Assembly (NCBI GenBank): GCA_003963005.1
Contig: RXJW01000030.1
Coordinates: forward strand, 1-42,846
Direction of reading: 5' to 3'
Length of the DNA: 42,846 bases
DNA from: Burkholderiales bacterium
GTDB lineage: Bacteria > Pseudomonadota > Gammaproteobacteria > Burkholderiales > Burkholderiaceae_C
Part shown: positions 18,329 through 26,938 of the stretch, in pieces
Numbering within the stretch: position 1 is the first letter of the stretch
Layout: every line of letters starts with the position of its first letter
Translations under genes and position numbers: made by a program
The notes under the pieces: generated by a model
Seen by the model: only the letters and a program-made list of their open reading frames with translations
Databases searched by the model: none
What the model was told of the DNA's origin: nothing

Positions 18329-19276
18329 ATGAACAAGACCCTGTGCACCCTGCTCGTGGCCGGGCTCGCCACGTCGATGGCGGCCCACGCCGAAGAGGCC
18401 GGCTCGACCGTCGAGAAATGCAGCAAGAAACTGGGCGTGCTCGCGGTGGCCGAGCCCCAAAACGGCTGGAACTACCTGTCGCAGTACGGCCTGGGCTCGC
18501 CTGCCTCGCTGCTGCGCATGATGGTGCAGCAGTCGGGCTGCTTCGACGTCGTCGAGCGCGGCCAGGCGATGCAGAACATCCAGCAGGAACGCTCGCTCGC
18601 GGCCGCGGGTGAAATGCGCCAGGAATCCAACATCGGCAAGGGCCAGATGCAGGCGGCCGACTTCGTCATGACGCCCAACGTGCAGGTCGGTGCCAACACC
18701 AGCGGTGGCCTGGGCGGCTTCCTGGGTGGCAAGCTGGGCATCGTCGGTGCGATTGCCGGCGGCCTGAAGTTCAAGGATGCCTCCACGAGCCTGCTGCTGG
18801 CGGACGTGCGTTCGAGCATCCAGGTGGCCGCGGCCGAAGGCAAGGCCAGCAAGACCGACTTCTCCATCGGCGGCTGGGGCTTCGGTGGCGGGGCCGTCGG
18901 CGGCGCGGGCGGCTACACCAGCACGGCGGAGGGCAAGCTGATCGCCGCGAGCTTCCTCGACAACTACAACAAGATCGTGCTGGCCATCCGCGACCAGGAA
19001 AGCCTGATCCGCACCAGCAGCGCCTCGGGCGATGCCAATGCCGCCGGCTCGACCCAGGCCGGCGCACCGATCCCGGCCGGCCAGATGCTCGCGGCCAAGA
19101 TCTCCAACGTGAAGGCCTATGCCTCGCCCTCGCGCGACAGCAAGGTCGTGGCCACTCTGAACCGCAGCGACGAGCTGGTCGCCACCGGCGAGGTCAAGGA
19201 CGGCTTCGTGAAGGTCGACGCCGCCAACTTCAGCGGCTGGGTGCAGCGCACCCTGGTCACGCCGATCGGGCGCTAA
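18329..19276 (+). CDS. CsgG/HfaB-family protein with C-terminal SH3-like domain
   Basis: A 315-residue exported protein: signal peptide MNKTLCTLLVAGLATSMAAHA, then a CsgG/HfaB-like part (KKLGVLAVAEPQ, SPASLLRMMVQQSGCFDVVERGQAMQNIQQER, ADFVMTPNV, a Gly-rich stretch, TSLLLADVRSSIQVAAAEGKA), and from about residue 250 an SH3b-like domain (MLAAKISNVKAYASPSRDSKVVATLNRSDELVATGEVKDGFVKVD, ending SGWVQRTLV). CsgG itself is a lipoprotein pore for curli; here no lipobox Cys is seen and no csg genes are nearby, so curli secretion is unlikely. ATG 18329 has GGAGGA at 18315-18320. CACAAT at 18287-18292 is a possible -10. Role in the envelope unknown. Confidence 0.8.
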   Translation: MNKTLCTLLVAGLATSMAAHAEEAGSTVEKCSKKLGVLAVAEPQNGWNYLSQYGLGSPASLLRMMVQQSGCFDVVERGQAMQNIQQERSLAAAGEMRQESNIGKGQMQAADFVMTPNVQVGANTSGGLGGFLGGKLGIVGAIAGGLKFKDASTSLLLADVRSSIQVAAAEGKASKTDFSIGGWGFGGGAVGGAGGYTSTAEGKLIAASFLDNYNKIVLAIRDQESLIRTSSASGDANAAGSTQAGAPIPAGQMLAAKISNVKAYASPSRDSKVVATLNRSDELVATGEVKDGFVKVDAANFSGWVQRTLVTPIGR

Positions 19277-19282
19277 CCGGCC

Positions 19283-20008
19283 ATGAAGGTCGCCCTCGTC
19301 ACCGGCGCCGGCTCGGGCATCGGCCGGGCCGTGGCCCGGGCGCTGGCGCGCGAAGGCTGGACGCTCGCCCTGATGGGCCGCCGCGAGGCAAGCCTGCGCG
19401 AGACCCTGCCGGACGCGCTCGCGCTGCCAGCCGACGTGGGCGACGAGGCCCAGGTCGAGGCCGCCTTCGCCCGCCTGCGCGAGCATTTGGGCCGGCTGGA
19501 CCTGCTCTTCAACAACGCCGGCATCGGCGCACCGCCCGTGCCGGTGGACGAACTCAGCGTCAGCCAGTGGCGCGCGGTCGTCGACACCAATCTCACCGGC
19601 AGCTTCCTGTGTGCGCGGGCGGCTTTCGGGTTGATGAAGTCGCAGTCGCCGCGGGGCGGGCGCATCATCAACAACGGCTCGATCTCGGCACATGCACCGC
19701 GGCCGTTCTCGGCCCCCTACACCGCCACCAAGCACGCCATCACCGGCCTGACCAAGTCGCTGAGCCTGGACGGCCGTGCCTTTGACATCGCCTGCGGCCA
19801 GATCGACATCGGCAACGCCGCCACCGACATGACCGAGCGCATGGCCCAGGGTGTGCCCCAGGCCCACGGCAGCGTGGCCGTGGAGCCGCGCATGGACGTG
19901 GAAGACGTCGCGCGGGCCGTCGTCTACATGGCCGGCCTGCCGTTGAGCGCCAACGTGCTCAACATGACCGTCATGGCAACGAGCATGCCTTTCGTCGGCC
20001 GCGGCTGA
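19283..20008 (+). CDS. Short-chain dehydrogenase/reductase, canonical
   Basis: A 241-residue NAD(P)-dependent oxidoreductase. TGAGSGIG (cofactor loop), [15 protein letters not shown] (catalytic Ser) and YTATK (catalytic Tyr/Lys) are all present, in contrast to the SDR at 15084. Starts 6 bp after the CsgG-like gene stop, so likely co-transcribed. Substrate unknown. Confidence 0.88.
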   Translation: MKVALVTGAGSGIGRAVARALAREGWTLALMGRREASLRETLPDALALPADVGDEAQVEAAFARLREHLGRLDLLFNNAGIGAPPVPVDELSVSQWRAVVDTNLTGSFLCARAAFGLMKSQSPRGGRIINNGSISAHAPRPFSAPYTATKHAITGLTKSLSLDGRAFDIACGQIDIGNAATDMTERMAQGVPQAHGSVAVEPRMDVEDVARAVVYMAGLPLSANVLNMTVMATSMPFVGRG

Positions 20009-20026
20009 CGGCGCCACAATGCCCGC

Positions 20027-20302
20027 ATGAAGTTGTTCCGCTCGCTGATCCGCCTGCTGGCCATTATCGCCGGGGCCATCGTCGGTCTCGGTCTGTTCCT
20101 CGTGGCCGTGCTGGCCTTCGTGCTGTTCATCGTGGTGCGGCTGCTGACCGGGCGCAAGCCGGACTTCCAGTTCCGCGTCAACAAGAACCCCTGGGCCGGC
20201 CGCAAGCCGCCGGCGGGCGACGTGGTGGACGTGGAAGCCCGCGAAGTGCGGGAGGCGGCCGAGGTCACGCCGCTGCCGCTGCGCACCCCTGAGCAGCGCT
20301 GA
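20027..20302 (+). CDS. Small membrane protein, unknown function
   Basis: A 91-residue protein with a strongly hydrophobic N-terminal half (about residues 9-40, room for one or two TM segments) and a charged C-terminal tail (RKPDFQFRVNKNPWAGRKPP). No family recognised. No Shine-Dalgarno is visible; CACAAT at 20015-20020 ends 6 bp before the ATG and could start a leaderless message. Confidence 0.7.
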   Translation: MKLFRSLIRLLAIIAGAIVGLGLFLVAVLAFVLFIVVRLLTGRKPDFQFRVNKNPWAGRKPPAGDVVDVEAREVREAAEVTPLPLRTPEQR

Positions 20303-20359
20303 GCGCGGCCAGGCCCGACGCGGGCGCCACGCGATGCCGCGCCGACGACGACTTCAGCT

Positions 20360-21052
20360 CTACTTCAACTCGACAGGGCCGTACCAGGTGCGGGCCGATG
20401 CGCGGTTGTTGTCGCTGTCGGTCATGACCGCCATCGACTGCAGCGGGCCGGGCGCCTCGCCGAAGGCCAGCCGGAAGTCGGCCGCCAGGTCACGGCGGTG
20501 GTCGCGCCAGCGGCGCAGTTCTGCGGGCCCGGAATCGACGACGATCTTGCGGATGCGGTCACTGCGCGGGTTGATCACCACGGTGCCAATCGGCAGCTGG
20601 CTGTCCCACACGTACATCAGCGTCGCGTAGGGGGGCATCTCGCCCGTGAGGGCCTGGGCCAGCTCGAACTTCATGCGGGTGCGCAATGGCAGGCTTTGCA
20701 CGTCGCCGCCGAAGCCGAAGATGACCCGGGCTACCGCGTCCTCATGATCCACGTCTGCCACGCTGGCCCCAGGAATGAGGTGTTGCACCCACCATGAGAA
20801 CCTGACCTCGCCCACCGTCGTCAGGGCCGGGTCCAGGCGCTTGCGCCAGATGCTGGCCGAGCGCTCGGAGACGGCTTCCAGCGCGGGTCGGCCGTCCTTT
20901 TCGGTCCAGCTGTAGCGCGTGATCGCCTTGCCGGGCAGGGCCAGCGGCTGCCAACCCTCCGTGCCGGTCGGTGGGGGCAGGGTGTGCGAGGCGCAGCCAG
21001 CCAGCGCCAGCAGCGCGGCCAAGCTCATCGGTCGAACGAGGGCAGCCATCAC
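20360..21052 (-). CDS. DUF3047 lipoprotein
   Basis: A 230-residue protein with an N-terminal lipoprotein signal (LAALLALAGCAS; lipobox Cys about residue 20). The body fits DUF3047: WVQHLIPGASVADVDHEDAVARVIFGF, LPLRTRMKFELAQALTGEMPPYATLMYVWDSQLPIGTVVINPRSDRIRKIVVDSG and the RRWRDHRRDLAADFRLAFGE segment. Function of the family is unknown. It is the last gene of the M48-pterin dehydratase-RsgA operon and overlaps rsgA by 4 bp. Start may be Met1 or Met2. Confidence 0.85.
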   Translation of the reverse strand: MMAALVRPMSLAALLALAGCASHTLPPPTGTEGWQPLALPGKAITRYSWTEKDGRPALEAVSERSASIWRKRLDPALTTVGEVRFSWWVQHLIPGASVADVDHEDAVARVIFGFGGDVQSLPLRTRMKFELAQALTGEMPPYATLMYVWDSQLPIGTVVINPRSDRIRKIVVDSGPAELRRWRDHRRDLAADFRLAFGEAPGPLQSMAVMTDSDNNRASARTWYGPVELK

Positions 21053-21954
21053 CAGGTCTTGCGTTGCAGTTCCTCGAGGATCTCACCGTAGATGCGGTAG
21101 CGGCTGGCACTGATCAAGCCCTGCTCGACGGCAGACCGCACGCCGCAGCCGGGTTCGTGAATATGTGAACAGTTGTGGAAGCGGCACTCGGCGTGTTCGC
21201 GCAGGTCGGGCATGAAGCGCCAGAGCTCGGCCGCGTCGATCTGGCGCAGGCCGAATTCCTGGAAGCCGGGGGAGTCGATCAGCGCGGTCTGCCGGCTGCC
21301 GTCGGTCCAGTACCACTGGGTCGTGGTGGTCGTGTGCCGGCCCGAGTTCAGCGCCTGGGAGATGTCGCCGACCTGGGCTTGCGCATCCTGCACGAGCAGG
21401 TTGATCAGCGTGCTCTTGCCGGTGCCGCTCGGGCCCATCACGAAACTGCGCTGGCCCTGCAGCCAGGCCTGCAGCGTGGCGCGGGAGCCGTCGGGGTCCG
21501 CCTTGAGCGCCACCTCGAACATCGTCAGCCCCATCGCGCGGTACGGTGCGAGGCGCTCGCGGGCGGCGGCCGCGCCGGGCAGGTCGGTCTTGTTCAGCGC
21601 GATGGCGGCGCGGATGCCGGCCGACTCGGCCGAGATCAGGGCGCGGGCGAGTTGCGATTCGCTGAACACCGGCTCGACGGCCACCAGCACCAGCAACTGG
21701 TCGAGGTTGGCGGCGAAGCTCTTGGTCTTCCACTCGTCCTGCCGGAAGAGCAGGTTGCGGCGCGGTTCCACGGCTTCAATGACACCTTCGTCGGCACTGG
21801 CCTCGGCGAAGCGCACCCGGTCGCCGACGACGGCGTCGCTCTTCTTGCCACGCGGATGGCAGACGAAGCGCCGGCCCTCGGTGTCTTCGACGATGTAGTG
21901 CCGGCCATGGCCGCGCACGACGAGCCCCAGGTCCAGCCCCTGGAACTTGCTCAT
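21049..21954 (-). CDS. rsgA: Ribosome small-subunit biogenesis GTPase RsgA
   Basis: A 301-residue circularly permuted GTPase that helps late 30S subunit maturation. Motif order is permuted as expected: NKTD (G4, 121-124), GPSGTGKST (G1, 174-182), DSPG (G3, 227-230). An N-terminal OB-like region (GLVVRGHGRHYIVE) precedes it, and the C-terminal zinc knuckle has Cys257, Cys262, His264 and Cys270. Overlaps the pterin dehydratase gene and the DUF3047 gene by 4 bp each. Confidence 0.96.
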   Translation of the reverse strand: MSKFQGLDLGLVVRGHGRHYIVEDTEGRRFVCHPRGKKSDAVVGDRVRFAEASADEGVIEAVEPRRNLLFRQDEWKTKSFAANLDQLLVLVAVEPVFSESQLARALISAESAGIRAAIALNKTDLPGAAAARERLAPYRAMGLTMFEVALKADPDGSRATLQAWLQGQRSFVMGPSGTGKSTLINLLVQDAQAQVGDISQALNSGRHTTTTTQWYWTDGSRQTALIDSPGFQEFGLRQIDAAELWRFMPDLREHAECRFHNCSHIHEPGCGVRSAVEQGLISASRYRIYGEILEELQRKTW

Positions 21955-22283
21955 CCGCCGGTCGCTTCCGGCAGCGCGCTGACCTGGGCGGCACAGATGG
22001 CGTCGTTCAGGGTCAGACCGCCGCGCGAATGGGTGGTGTAGCTCACGGTGCAGGCGTTGTAGCCCACCAGCATGTCGGGGTGATGGTCCTGCGCGTGGGC
22101 GATCTCGGCCACGGCGTTCACGAAGGCCATCGTCTGGTAGAAGTTCTCGAAGCCGAAGCGCCGGGCGATCAGCTTGCTGTCGGCGTCAGGCGTCCAGCCG
22201 GGCAGGGTGGCCAGCACGCGGTCGCGCGAGTCGGCGTCCAGCAGCGGGGCCTTGGGGTCACACTGGGCGAGCAGCAGGTTCAT
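21951..22283 (-). CDS. Pterin-4a-carbinolamine dehydratase
   Basis: A 110-residue enzyme that dehydrates 4a-hydroxytetrahydrobiopterin, usually recycling the cofactor of phenylalanine hydroxylase. The signature HHPDMLVGYNACTVSYTTH and the following SRGGLTLNDAICA are clear. Overlaps rsgA by 4 bp and lies 9 bp after the M48 peptidase gene. No phenylalanine hydroxylase gene is in the window. Confidence 0.93.
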   Translation of the reverse strand: MNLLLAQCDPKAPLLDADSRDRVLATLPGWTPDADSKLIARRFGFENFYQTMAFVNAVAEIAHAQDHHPDMLVGYNACTVSYTTHSRGGLTLNDAICAAQVSALPEATGG

Positions 22284-22292
22284 GGCAGCAGT

Positions 22293-23564
22293 TCAAGAGG
22301 CGAGGGCGGCCAGCCGCTCGGCGGCCGGCGGGTGGGAGTAGTAGAAGCGGGCGTAGACGGGGTCGGGCGTCAGCGTGCCGGCGTTGTCCTTGTGGAGCTT
22401 GAGCAGGGCCGAGGACAGGTCCGGGCCGCTGGCCTGGGCGCGCGCGTAGGCATCGGCCTGGAACTCGTCGCGGCGTGAGAAGTGTGCGGCGATCGGTGTC
22501 ACGAAGAAGCCGAACACCGGTCCGACCAGCAGGAACAGCATCAGCGCCAGCGCGTCGTTGGGGGCGGCCAGGTTGGGCGCCACGCCCAGGCCCAGGTAGA
22601 AGGCGGGCTGCTGCGCCAGCCAGCCCAGCAGCGCAAAGCCCGCCAGGCTCATCGCGAACATCATCACGATGCGCTTGGTGATGTGGCGGTGCTTGAAGTG
22701 GCCCAGCTCATGGGCCAGCACCGCCTCCAGCTCGGCGGTGTCGAGCTTGTTGAGCAGCGTGTCGAAGAACACCACCCGCTTGGCCGGGCCGAAGCCGCTG
22801 AAGTAGGCATTGGCGTGCGCCGAACGCCGGCTGCCGTCCATGACGAACAGGCCCTTGGCCTTAAAGCCGCAGCGTGCCATCAGGCCCTCGACGCGCGCCT
22901 TCACCGCGGTATCGGCCAAAGGCTCGAACTTGTTGAACAGGGGGGCAATGACGCTTGGGTAGATCACCATCACCAGCAGGTTGAAGCCCATCCACGCGCC
23001 CCAGGCCCACAGCCACCAGTAGGTGCCGGCGGCACCCATCAGCCACAGGATCAGCGCGAGGATCGGCACGCCGAGCGCCAGGCCCACGAGCACGCCCTTG
23101 GCCATGTCGGTGACGTAGAGCCGGAGCGTGGTGTGGTTGAAGCTGAAGGCCTGCTCGATGCGGAACGTGGACCACAGCTCCCAGGGCAGGTCCAGCAGCC
23201 CCCCGATCAGGATGAACGCGGCGACGAGGGCGAGCTGGTAGCCCATCGGCTGCCACGCCGCGGGCAGCATCTGGCTCGCGGCCAGTGCCCAGCCGTTGAG
23301 CAGCTGCAGGCCACCCAGCAGCGTCCAGCCCAGCAGCACCGCGGCATTGAAGGCCAGCGCCAGCAGTCCGAAGCGGGCACGGGCGATGGTGTAGTCGGCC
23401 GCCTTCTGGTGGGCCTCGAGCGTCACGTTCTCCGCAAAGGCGGCCGGGACCTCGCCGCGGTGGGTGGCGACATGGCGGATCTGGCGCGAGGCCAGCCAGA
23501 ATTTCAGCAGCGTCGAGGCCGCGAGTGCCAGGGCGAACGCAAGGGACAACAGCGTGGGAGACAT
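22293..23564 (-). CDS. M48 family membrane metallopeptidase (Ste24/CAAX protease-like)
   Basis: A 423-residue inner-membrane zinc protease. Several TM segments precede the HELGH motif (His285, Glu286, His289) in AVLAHELGHFKHRH; downstream, SRRDEFQADAYARA gives the third zinc ligand region. The family resembles yeast Ste24 and probably degrades or processes membrane proteins. First gene of the minus-strand operon down to 20360. TAAACT (complement of 23572-23577) lies 7 bp before the ATG and no Shine-Dalgarno is obvious, another possible leaderless start. Divergent from orn with a 50-bp gap. Confidence 0.92.
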   Translation of the reverse strand: MSPTLLSLAFALALAASTLLKFWLASRQIRHVATHRGEVPAAFAENVTLEAHQKAADYTIARARFGLLALAFNAAVLLGWTLLGGLQLLNGWALAASQMLPAAWQPMGYQLALVAAFILIGGLLDLPWELWSTFRIEQAFSFNHTTLRLYVTDMAKGVLVGLALGVPILALILWLMGAAGTYWWLWAWGAWMGFNLLVMVIYPSVIAPLFNKFEPLADTAVKARVEGLMARCGFKAKGLFVMDGSRRSAHANAYFSGFGPAKRVVFFDTLLNKLDTAELEAVLAHELGHFKHRHITKRIVMMFAMSLAGFALLGWLAQQPAFYLGLGVAPNLAAPNDALALMLFLLVGPVFGFFVTPIAAHFSRRDEFQADAYARAQASGPDLSSALLKLHKDNAGTLTPDPVYARFYYSHPPAAERLAALAS

Positions 23565-23614
23565 GGGCGCGAGTTTAGGCTGCGAGAATTTGACCTCTTT
23601 AGCGTGAGCCCACC

Positions 23615-24172
23615 ATGTCCGACACCCTTGCCCTGAGCGACAACAACCTGATCTGGATCGACCTCGAAATGACGGGGCTGTACCCGGACACCGATCGCAT
23701 CATCGAGATCGCCGTCGTCGTGACCGACCCGATGCTGGAGAAGCGCGTCGAGGGCCCGGTCTTCGCCGTGCACCAGAGCGACGCGACGCTGGACGCCATG
23801 GACGCCTGGAACAAGGGCACCCACGGCAAGAGCGGGCTCATCGACCGCGTGAAGGCTTCCACCATCTCGGAAGCCGAGGCCGCGGCGCAGACCATCGCCT
23901 TCCTCAAGCAGTACGTGCCCAAGGGCAAGAGCCCGATGTGTGGCAACAGCATCTGCCAGGACCGCCGCTTCCTGGCGAACTACATGCCGGAGCTGGAGAG
24001 CTTCTTCCACTACCGCAACCTGGACGTGTCCACGTTGAAGGAACTGGCCAAGCGCTGGAAGCCGTCGGCGCTGGAAGGCTTCAAGAAAGCCCAGGCGCAC
24101 ACGGCGCTCGCCGACATCCACGAGTCCATCGACGAGTTGGCGCACTACCGCACGACCTTCCTCGCGCTCTGA
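23615..24172 (+). CDS. orn: Oligoribonuclease
   Basis: A 185-residue 3'-5' exoribonuclease of the DEDDh family that degrades 2-5 nt RNAs and pGpG, linking it to c-di-GMP turnover. The Exo I motif [10 protein letters not shown] (Asp16, Glu18), [11 protein letters not shown] and [11 protein letters not shown] (His and Asp of Exo III) are all present, and the length is standard. The fusion gene pabB/C starts 1 bp after the stop. Confidence 0.96.
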   Translation: MSDTLALSDNNLIWIDLEMTGLYPDTDRIIEIAVVVTDPMLEKRVEGPVFAVHQSDATLDAMDAWNKGTHGKSGLIDRVKASTISEAEAAAQTIAFLKQYVPKGKSPMCGNSICQDRRFLANYMPELESFFHYRNLDVSTLKELAKRWKPSALEGFKKAQAHTALADIHESIDELAHYRTTFLAL

Positions 24173-24173
24173 C

Positions 24174-25931
24174 GTGATTCAGGCGGCGTTCGACTTCCCG
24201 CGCCACCCGCTCGCGCGGGAGGACGGGGAGCGGCTGCGCGGCGTGTGGCGGTCGGCGCCGTCGCGCTGGTTGCGGGCGCACACGGCGCAGCAACTCCGTC
24301 CCGTGCTGGCCGAGGCCGAAGCCGCCGCGCGCGCCGGGGCCTGGGTGCTGGGCGGGCTGCGCTACGAGGCTGCCGGCGCGCTGGAGCCGGCGCTCGTCAC
24401 GCACGGCAGCACGGTGACGCTGGCCGAGTTCGCCGTCTACGACACCGCGCCCGAGCCCTGGCCGGACGCCGACGCCGCCCACACCGGCCTGCTGGGCTGG
24501 GCCGACACCGAACCCGATGCCGCGCCCGCCATCGAGCGCATCCGCGACTACATCCGCGCCGGCGACTGCTACCAGGTCAACCTGACGACGCGGTTGCGCG
24601 CCCAGGCCCCCGACCTCGACCCGGCGCAGCTGTTCTTCGCGCTGCATGCCAGCCAGCCGGGCGGCTTCTGCCTGTTCCTGCGCGAGGCGGGCGTGGCCAG
24701 CGTGTCGCCCGAGTTGTTCTTCGACTGGCGCCCCGTGCCCGGCGCCAAGGCCAGCTGGCTGCTGGCCGCCCAGCCGATGAAGGGCACCGCCCCCCGCGGC
24801 CGTGACCGCGTGGAGGACGAAGCCGCCCAGGCCCACCTGCGCACCAGCGAGAAGGAGCGGGCCGAGAACCTGATGATCGTGGACCTGCTGCGCAACGACT
24901 TGAGCCGTGTCGCGCAGCTCGGCACGGTGCGGGTGCCGCGGCTGTTCGAGCTGCTGGCGCTGCCGACGGTCTGGCAGATGACGTCCACGGTGACCGCGGT
25001 GAGCCGCCCCGGCCTGACGCTCGCGGACGCCTTCGCGGCGCTCTTTCCCTGCGGCTCGGTGACCGGGGCGCCGAAGGTGAGGGCGATGGAGGTCATCCGC
25101 GAGCTGGAGCCGACGCCGCGCGGCTGGTACTGCGGTGCGCTGGGATTGATCCAGCCCGGCGGCGTGGCGACCTTCAACGTGCCGATCCGCACGGTTGAGT
25201 TCGCTGGTGGCCGCCTGCAGGCGGGCCTCGGCAGCGCGATCACGCTGGACAGCGAGCCGGCCGCAGAGATCGCCGAGTGGCGGGCCAAGTCGCGCTTCCT
25301 AGCGCGTGCTGAGGCGCCCGTGGCGGCGCTGGAGACCCTGTTGCTCGATCACGGCGTGGCGGTGCGTGCCGATGCGCACCTGGCGCGCATGCAGCGCACG
25401 GCGCGTCACTTCGGCCTGCGGTTCTCACTGGCCGAGGCCCGTGCGCGGCTGCACGAGCTGGGCGCTCGCCATCCCGACGGCACCTGGCGCCTGCGCCTGA
25501 CCTGCGCTGCCGACGGGCTCCTCGAACACACCCTGGCGGCGTTCACGCCGACGTCCGGTCCGGTGAAGCTGGCCCTGGCCGACCACCCCATCGTGACGCT
25601 CGGCGCCGGCGCCGAGTTCCTCGTGCACAAGACGACCCGCCGCGAGGCCTACGCTGGCTTCGACAAGCCGGCCGACGCCTTCGACGTCATCTTGTGGAAC
25701 GAAGCCGGCGACCTGACCGAATGCAGTTTCGGCAACCTCGCGGTGCAACTCGACGGCCAGTGGTTCACGCCGCCAGTGAGCGCCGGCCTGCTGCCGGGCG
25801 TGCTGCGGGCCGAACTGCTCGCGCAGGGGCGCCTGCGCGAAGGCCGGCTGACGAAGGACGACCTCGCCCGCGCCGAGGGGCTGGCCTTCTTCAACAGCCT
25901 GCGCGGCTGGCTAGCGGCCGAGCTGGCGTAG
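24174..25931 (+). CDS. Aminodeoxychorismate synthase component I fused to aminodeoxychorismate lyase (PabB-PabC)
   Basis: A 585-residue fusion that makes p-aminobenzoate for folate. Residues about 1-375 are PabB/TrpE-like: AAQPMKGTAPRGRDR, NLMIVDLLRNDLSRVAQLGTV, PCGSVTGAPKVRAMEVI and the AGLGSAITLDSEP end. The C-terminal part is a class IV aminotransferase/PabC domain: LLDHGVAVRADAHLARM, HKTTRREAY with the likely PLP lysine, ADAFDVILWNEAGDLTECSFGNLAV and PVSAGLLPGVLRAELL. Start GTG 24174 directly follows orn, without a clear Shine-Dalgarno; no better start is available. The last 21 bp overlap the converging DUF2087 gene. The glutamine amidotransferase PabA is elsewhere. Confidence 0.92.
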   Translation: MIQAAFDFPRHPLAREDGERLRGVWRSAPSRWLRAHTAQQLRPVLAEAEAAARAGAWVLGGLRYEAAGALEPALVTHGSTVTLAEFAVYDTAPEPWPDADAAHTGLLGWADTEPDAAPAIERIRDYIRAGDCYQVNLTTRLRAQAPDLDPAQLFFALHASQPGGFCLFLREAGVASVSPELFFDWRPVPGAKASWLLAAQPMKGTAPRGRDRVEDEAAQAHLRTSEKERAENLMIVDLLRNDLSRVAQLGTVRVPRLFELLALPTVWQMTSTVTAVSRPGLTLADAFAALFPCGSVTGAPKVRAMEVIRELEPTPRGWYCGALGLIQPGGVATFNVPIRTVEFAGGRLQAGLGSAITLDSEPAAEIAEWRAKSRFLARAEAPVAALETLLLDHGVAVRADAHLARMQRTARHFGLRFSLAEARARLHELGARHPDGTWRLRLTCAADGLLEHTLAAFTPTSGPVKLALADHPIVTLGAGAEFLVHKTTRREAYAGFDKPADAFDVILWNEAGDLTECSFGNLAVQLDGQWFTPPVSAGLLPGVLRAELLAQGRLREGRLTKDDLARAEGLAFFNSLRGWLAAELA

Positions 25932-26444
25932 CGCCCGCATCAGCGCCATGCCGTCGGCGTCCGGCCGGGCGGGCAGCCTGGTGTAGACGGCGCTGTCCGC
26001 GGTGCGGGCCAGGAAGCCCTGCGTGACGAGGTCGCGGCGCAGCGTGCAGTGGTCGCCGAAGGTGTGCCAGGCGTTCAGGATTTTGTTGATCTCGCGCTCA
26101 CGGTAGGGGCGCTTGGCATCGAAGCGCATCCACAGGCCCCAGAGCGCCAGCGCCTGCAGTGCACGGCGGGCGGGCAGGCGCGCCAGCCGCCCATCGGTGT
26201 CGAACTGGTGCAGCGTGCGCCGCACGAGTTCGCTCACGGGCTCTTCGGGCACGGGTGCCGCCGCCGGTCGTGGGTGCGGTCGCGCCATGAGCGCCTGCAG
26301 GTTCCGGTGGCCGGCGGCGCGGGCCACCATGTTCAGGAGGGTCTGATGGCCCGGCGTGGCGGGATGGGCCAGCAGTTGCGTGCGCAGCGACTTGGCGAAG
26401 GTGGACAGATCGTCCACGACGAGGGGCAGGGCTTCACGGGGCAC
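25911..26444 (-). CDS. DUF2087 domain protein
   Basis: A 177-residue protein with a C-terminal DUF2087 domain: RFDAKRPYREREINKILNAWHTFGDHCTLRRDLVTQGFLARTADSAVYTR, a winged-helix-like segment often found in putative DNA-binding proteins. The N-terminal part (TLLNMVARAAGHRNLQALMA) resembles short helical domains found in similar proteins. The GTG start at 26444 has GGAG about 9 bp upstream; an ATG further upstream is out of frame. Function unknown. Confidence 0.82.
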   Translation of the reverse strand: MPREALPLVVDDLSTFAKSLRTQLLAHPATPGHQTLLNMVARAAGHRNLQALMARPHPRPAAAPVPEEPVSELVRRTLHQFDTDGRLARLPARRALQALALWGLWMRFDAKRPYREREINKILNAWHTFGDHCTLRRDLVTQGFLARTADSAVYTRLPARPDADGMALMRALRQLGR

Positions 26445-26938
26445 GGTCGATCTCCATGCGCACGCCGACGATCAGGGGCTGGGCTTGCCGACTTGCAGCC
26501 AGGGCGCACGCGGAAGTCTCACGTGGTCATGGGCGAATGCGTGGCAGGTTCAGCTCACGACAAATGCCGTGCGGCAAGGCCTGGGTGTCTGCCGACCCCG
26601 GGGCGCAGTGTGCCAGAACCTCCCCAGATTTGGTGAAAACCCTGATCGGTGCTACAGTCGCGGCTTCGCCTGGGGATGACCCAGGTGTGAAACGTCTCCT
26701 CTGACCTCGTTCGATCATTCGTATCGAACTCCGAACACGGATCGGTCGGCGGCGATGAAGCCGTCGCTATGACTGACTGTTCCCCCGCGCCGCACCCGGG
26801 CTGCCGTAACAAGCCCGAGCCGCACGACGCGAGCTGATCGATCTCCCAGCGACTTTTTGTGATTCCGAAGGGCCAGAACCGCCCCTCGGCGCTGCGCGTT
26901 TGCCTGTGCGGCGTGACGATTGATTGAAAGAACGAACG
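26445..26938 (+). promoter_or_regulatory. 494-bp gap: promoter and long structured leader of the DEAD-box helicase
   Basis: No gene is credible here. A promoter fits TTGGTG (26630-26635) and TACAGT (26653-26658), 17-bp spacer, giving a leader of about 275 nt. The leader has successive hairpins: CCTGGG-GATGA-CCCAGG (26669-26685), GTTCGAT/ATCGAAC (26709-26729), CGGC-GATGAA-GCCG (26750-26763) and CGGGCT/AGCCCG (26797-26817). Long structured leaders are known for cold-inducible RNA helicase genes; autoregulation here is inference. 26445-26629 holds the upstream region of the minus-strand DUF2087 gene and nothing else I recognise. Confidence 0.5.

Noticed and set aside
18329..19276. Curli secretion channel CsgG proper
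   Set aside because: No lipobox, no csgA/B/E/F neighbours and an extra SH3-like domain; kept only as a family-level call.
15854..20017. A 1387-codon open frame on the minus strand across the acylase, CsgG-like and SDR genes
   Set aside because: It is antisense to three well-supported plus-strand genes, is rich in Arg/Ala/Gly/His with no recognisable domain, and results from the high GC content removing stop codons.
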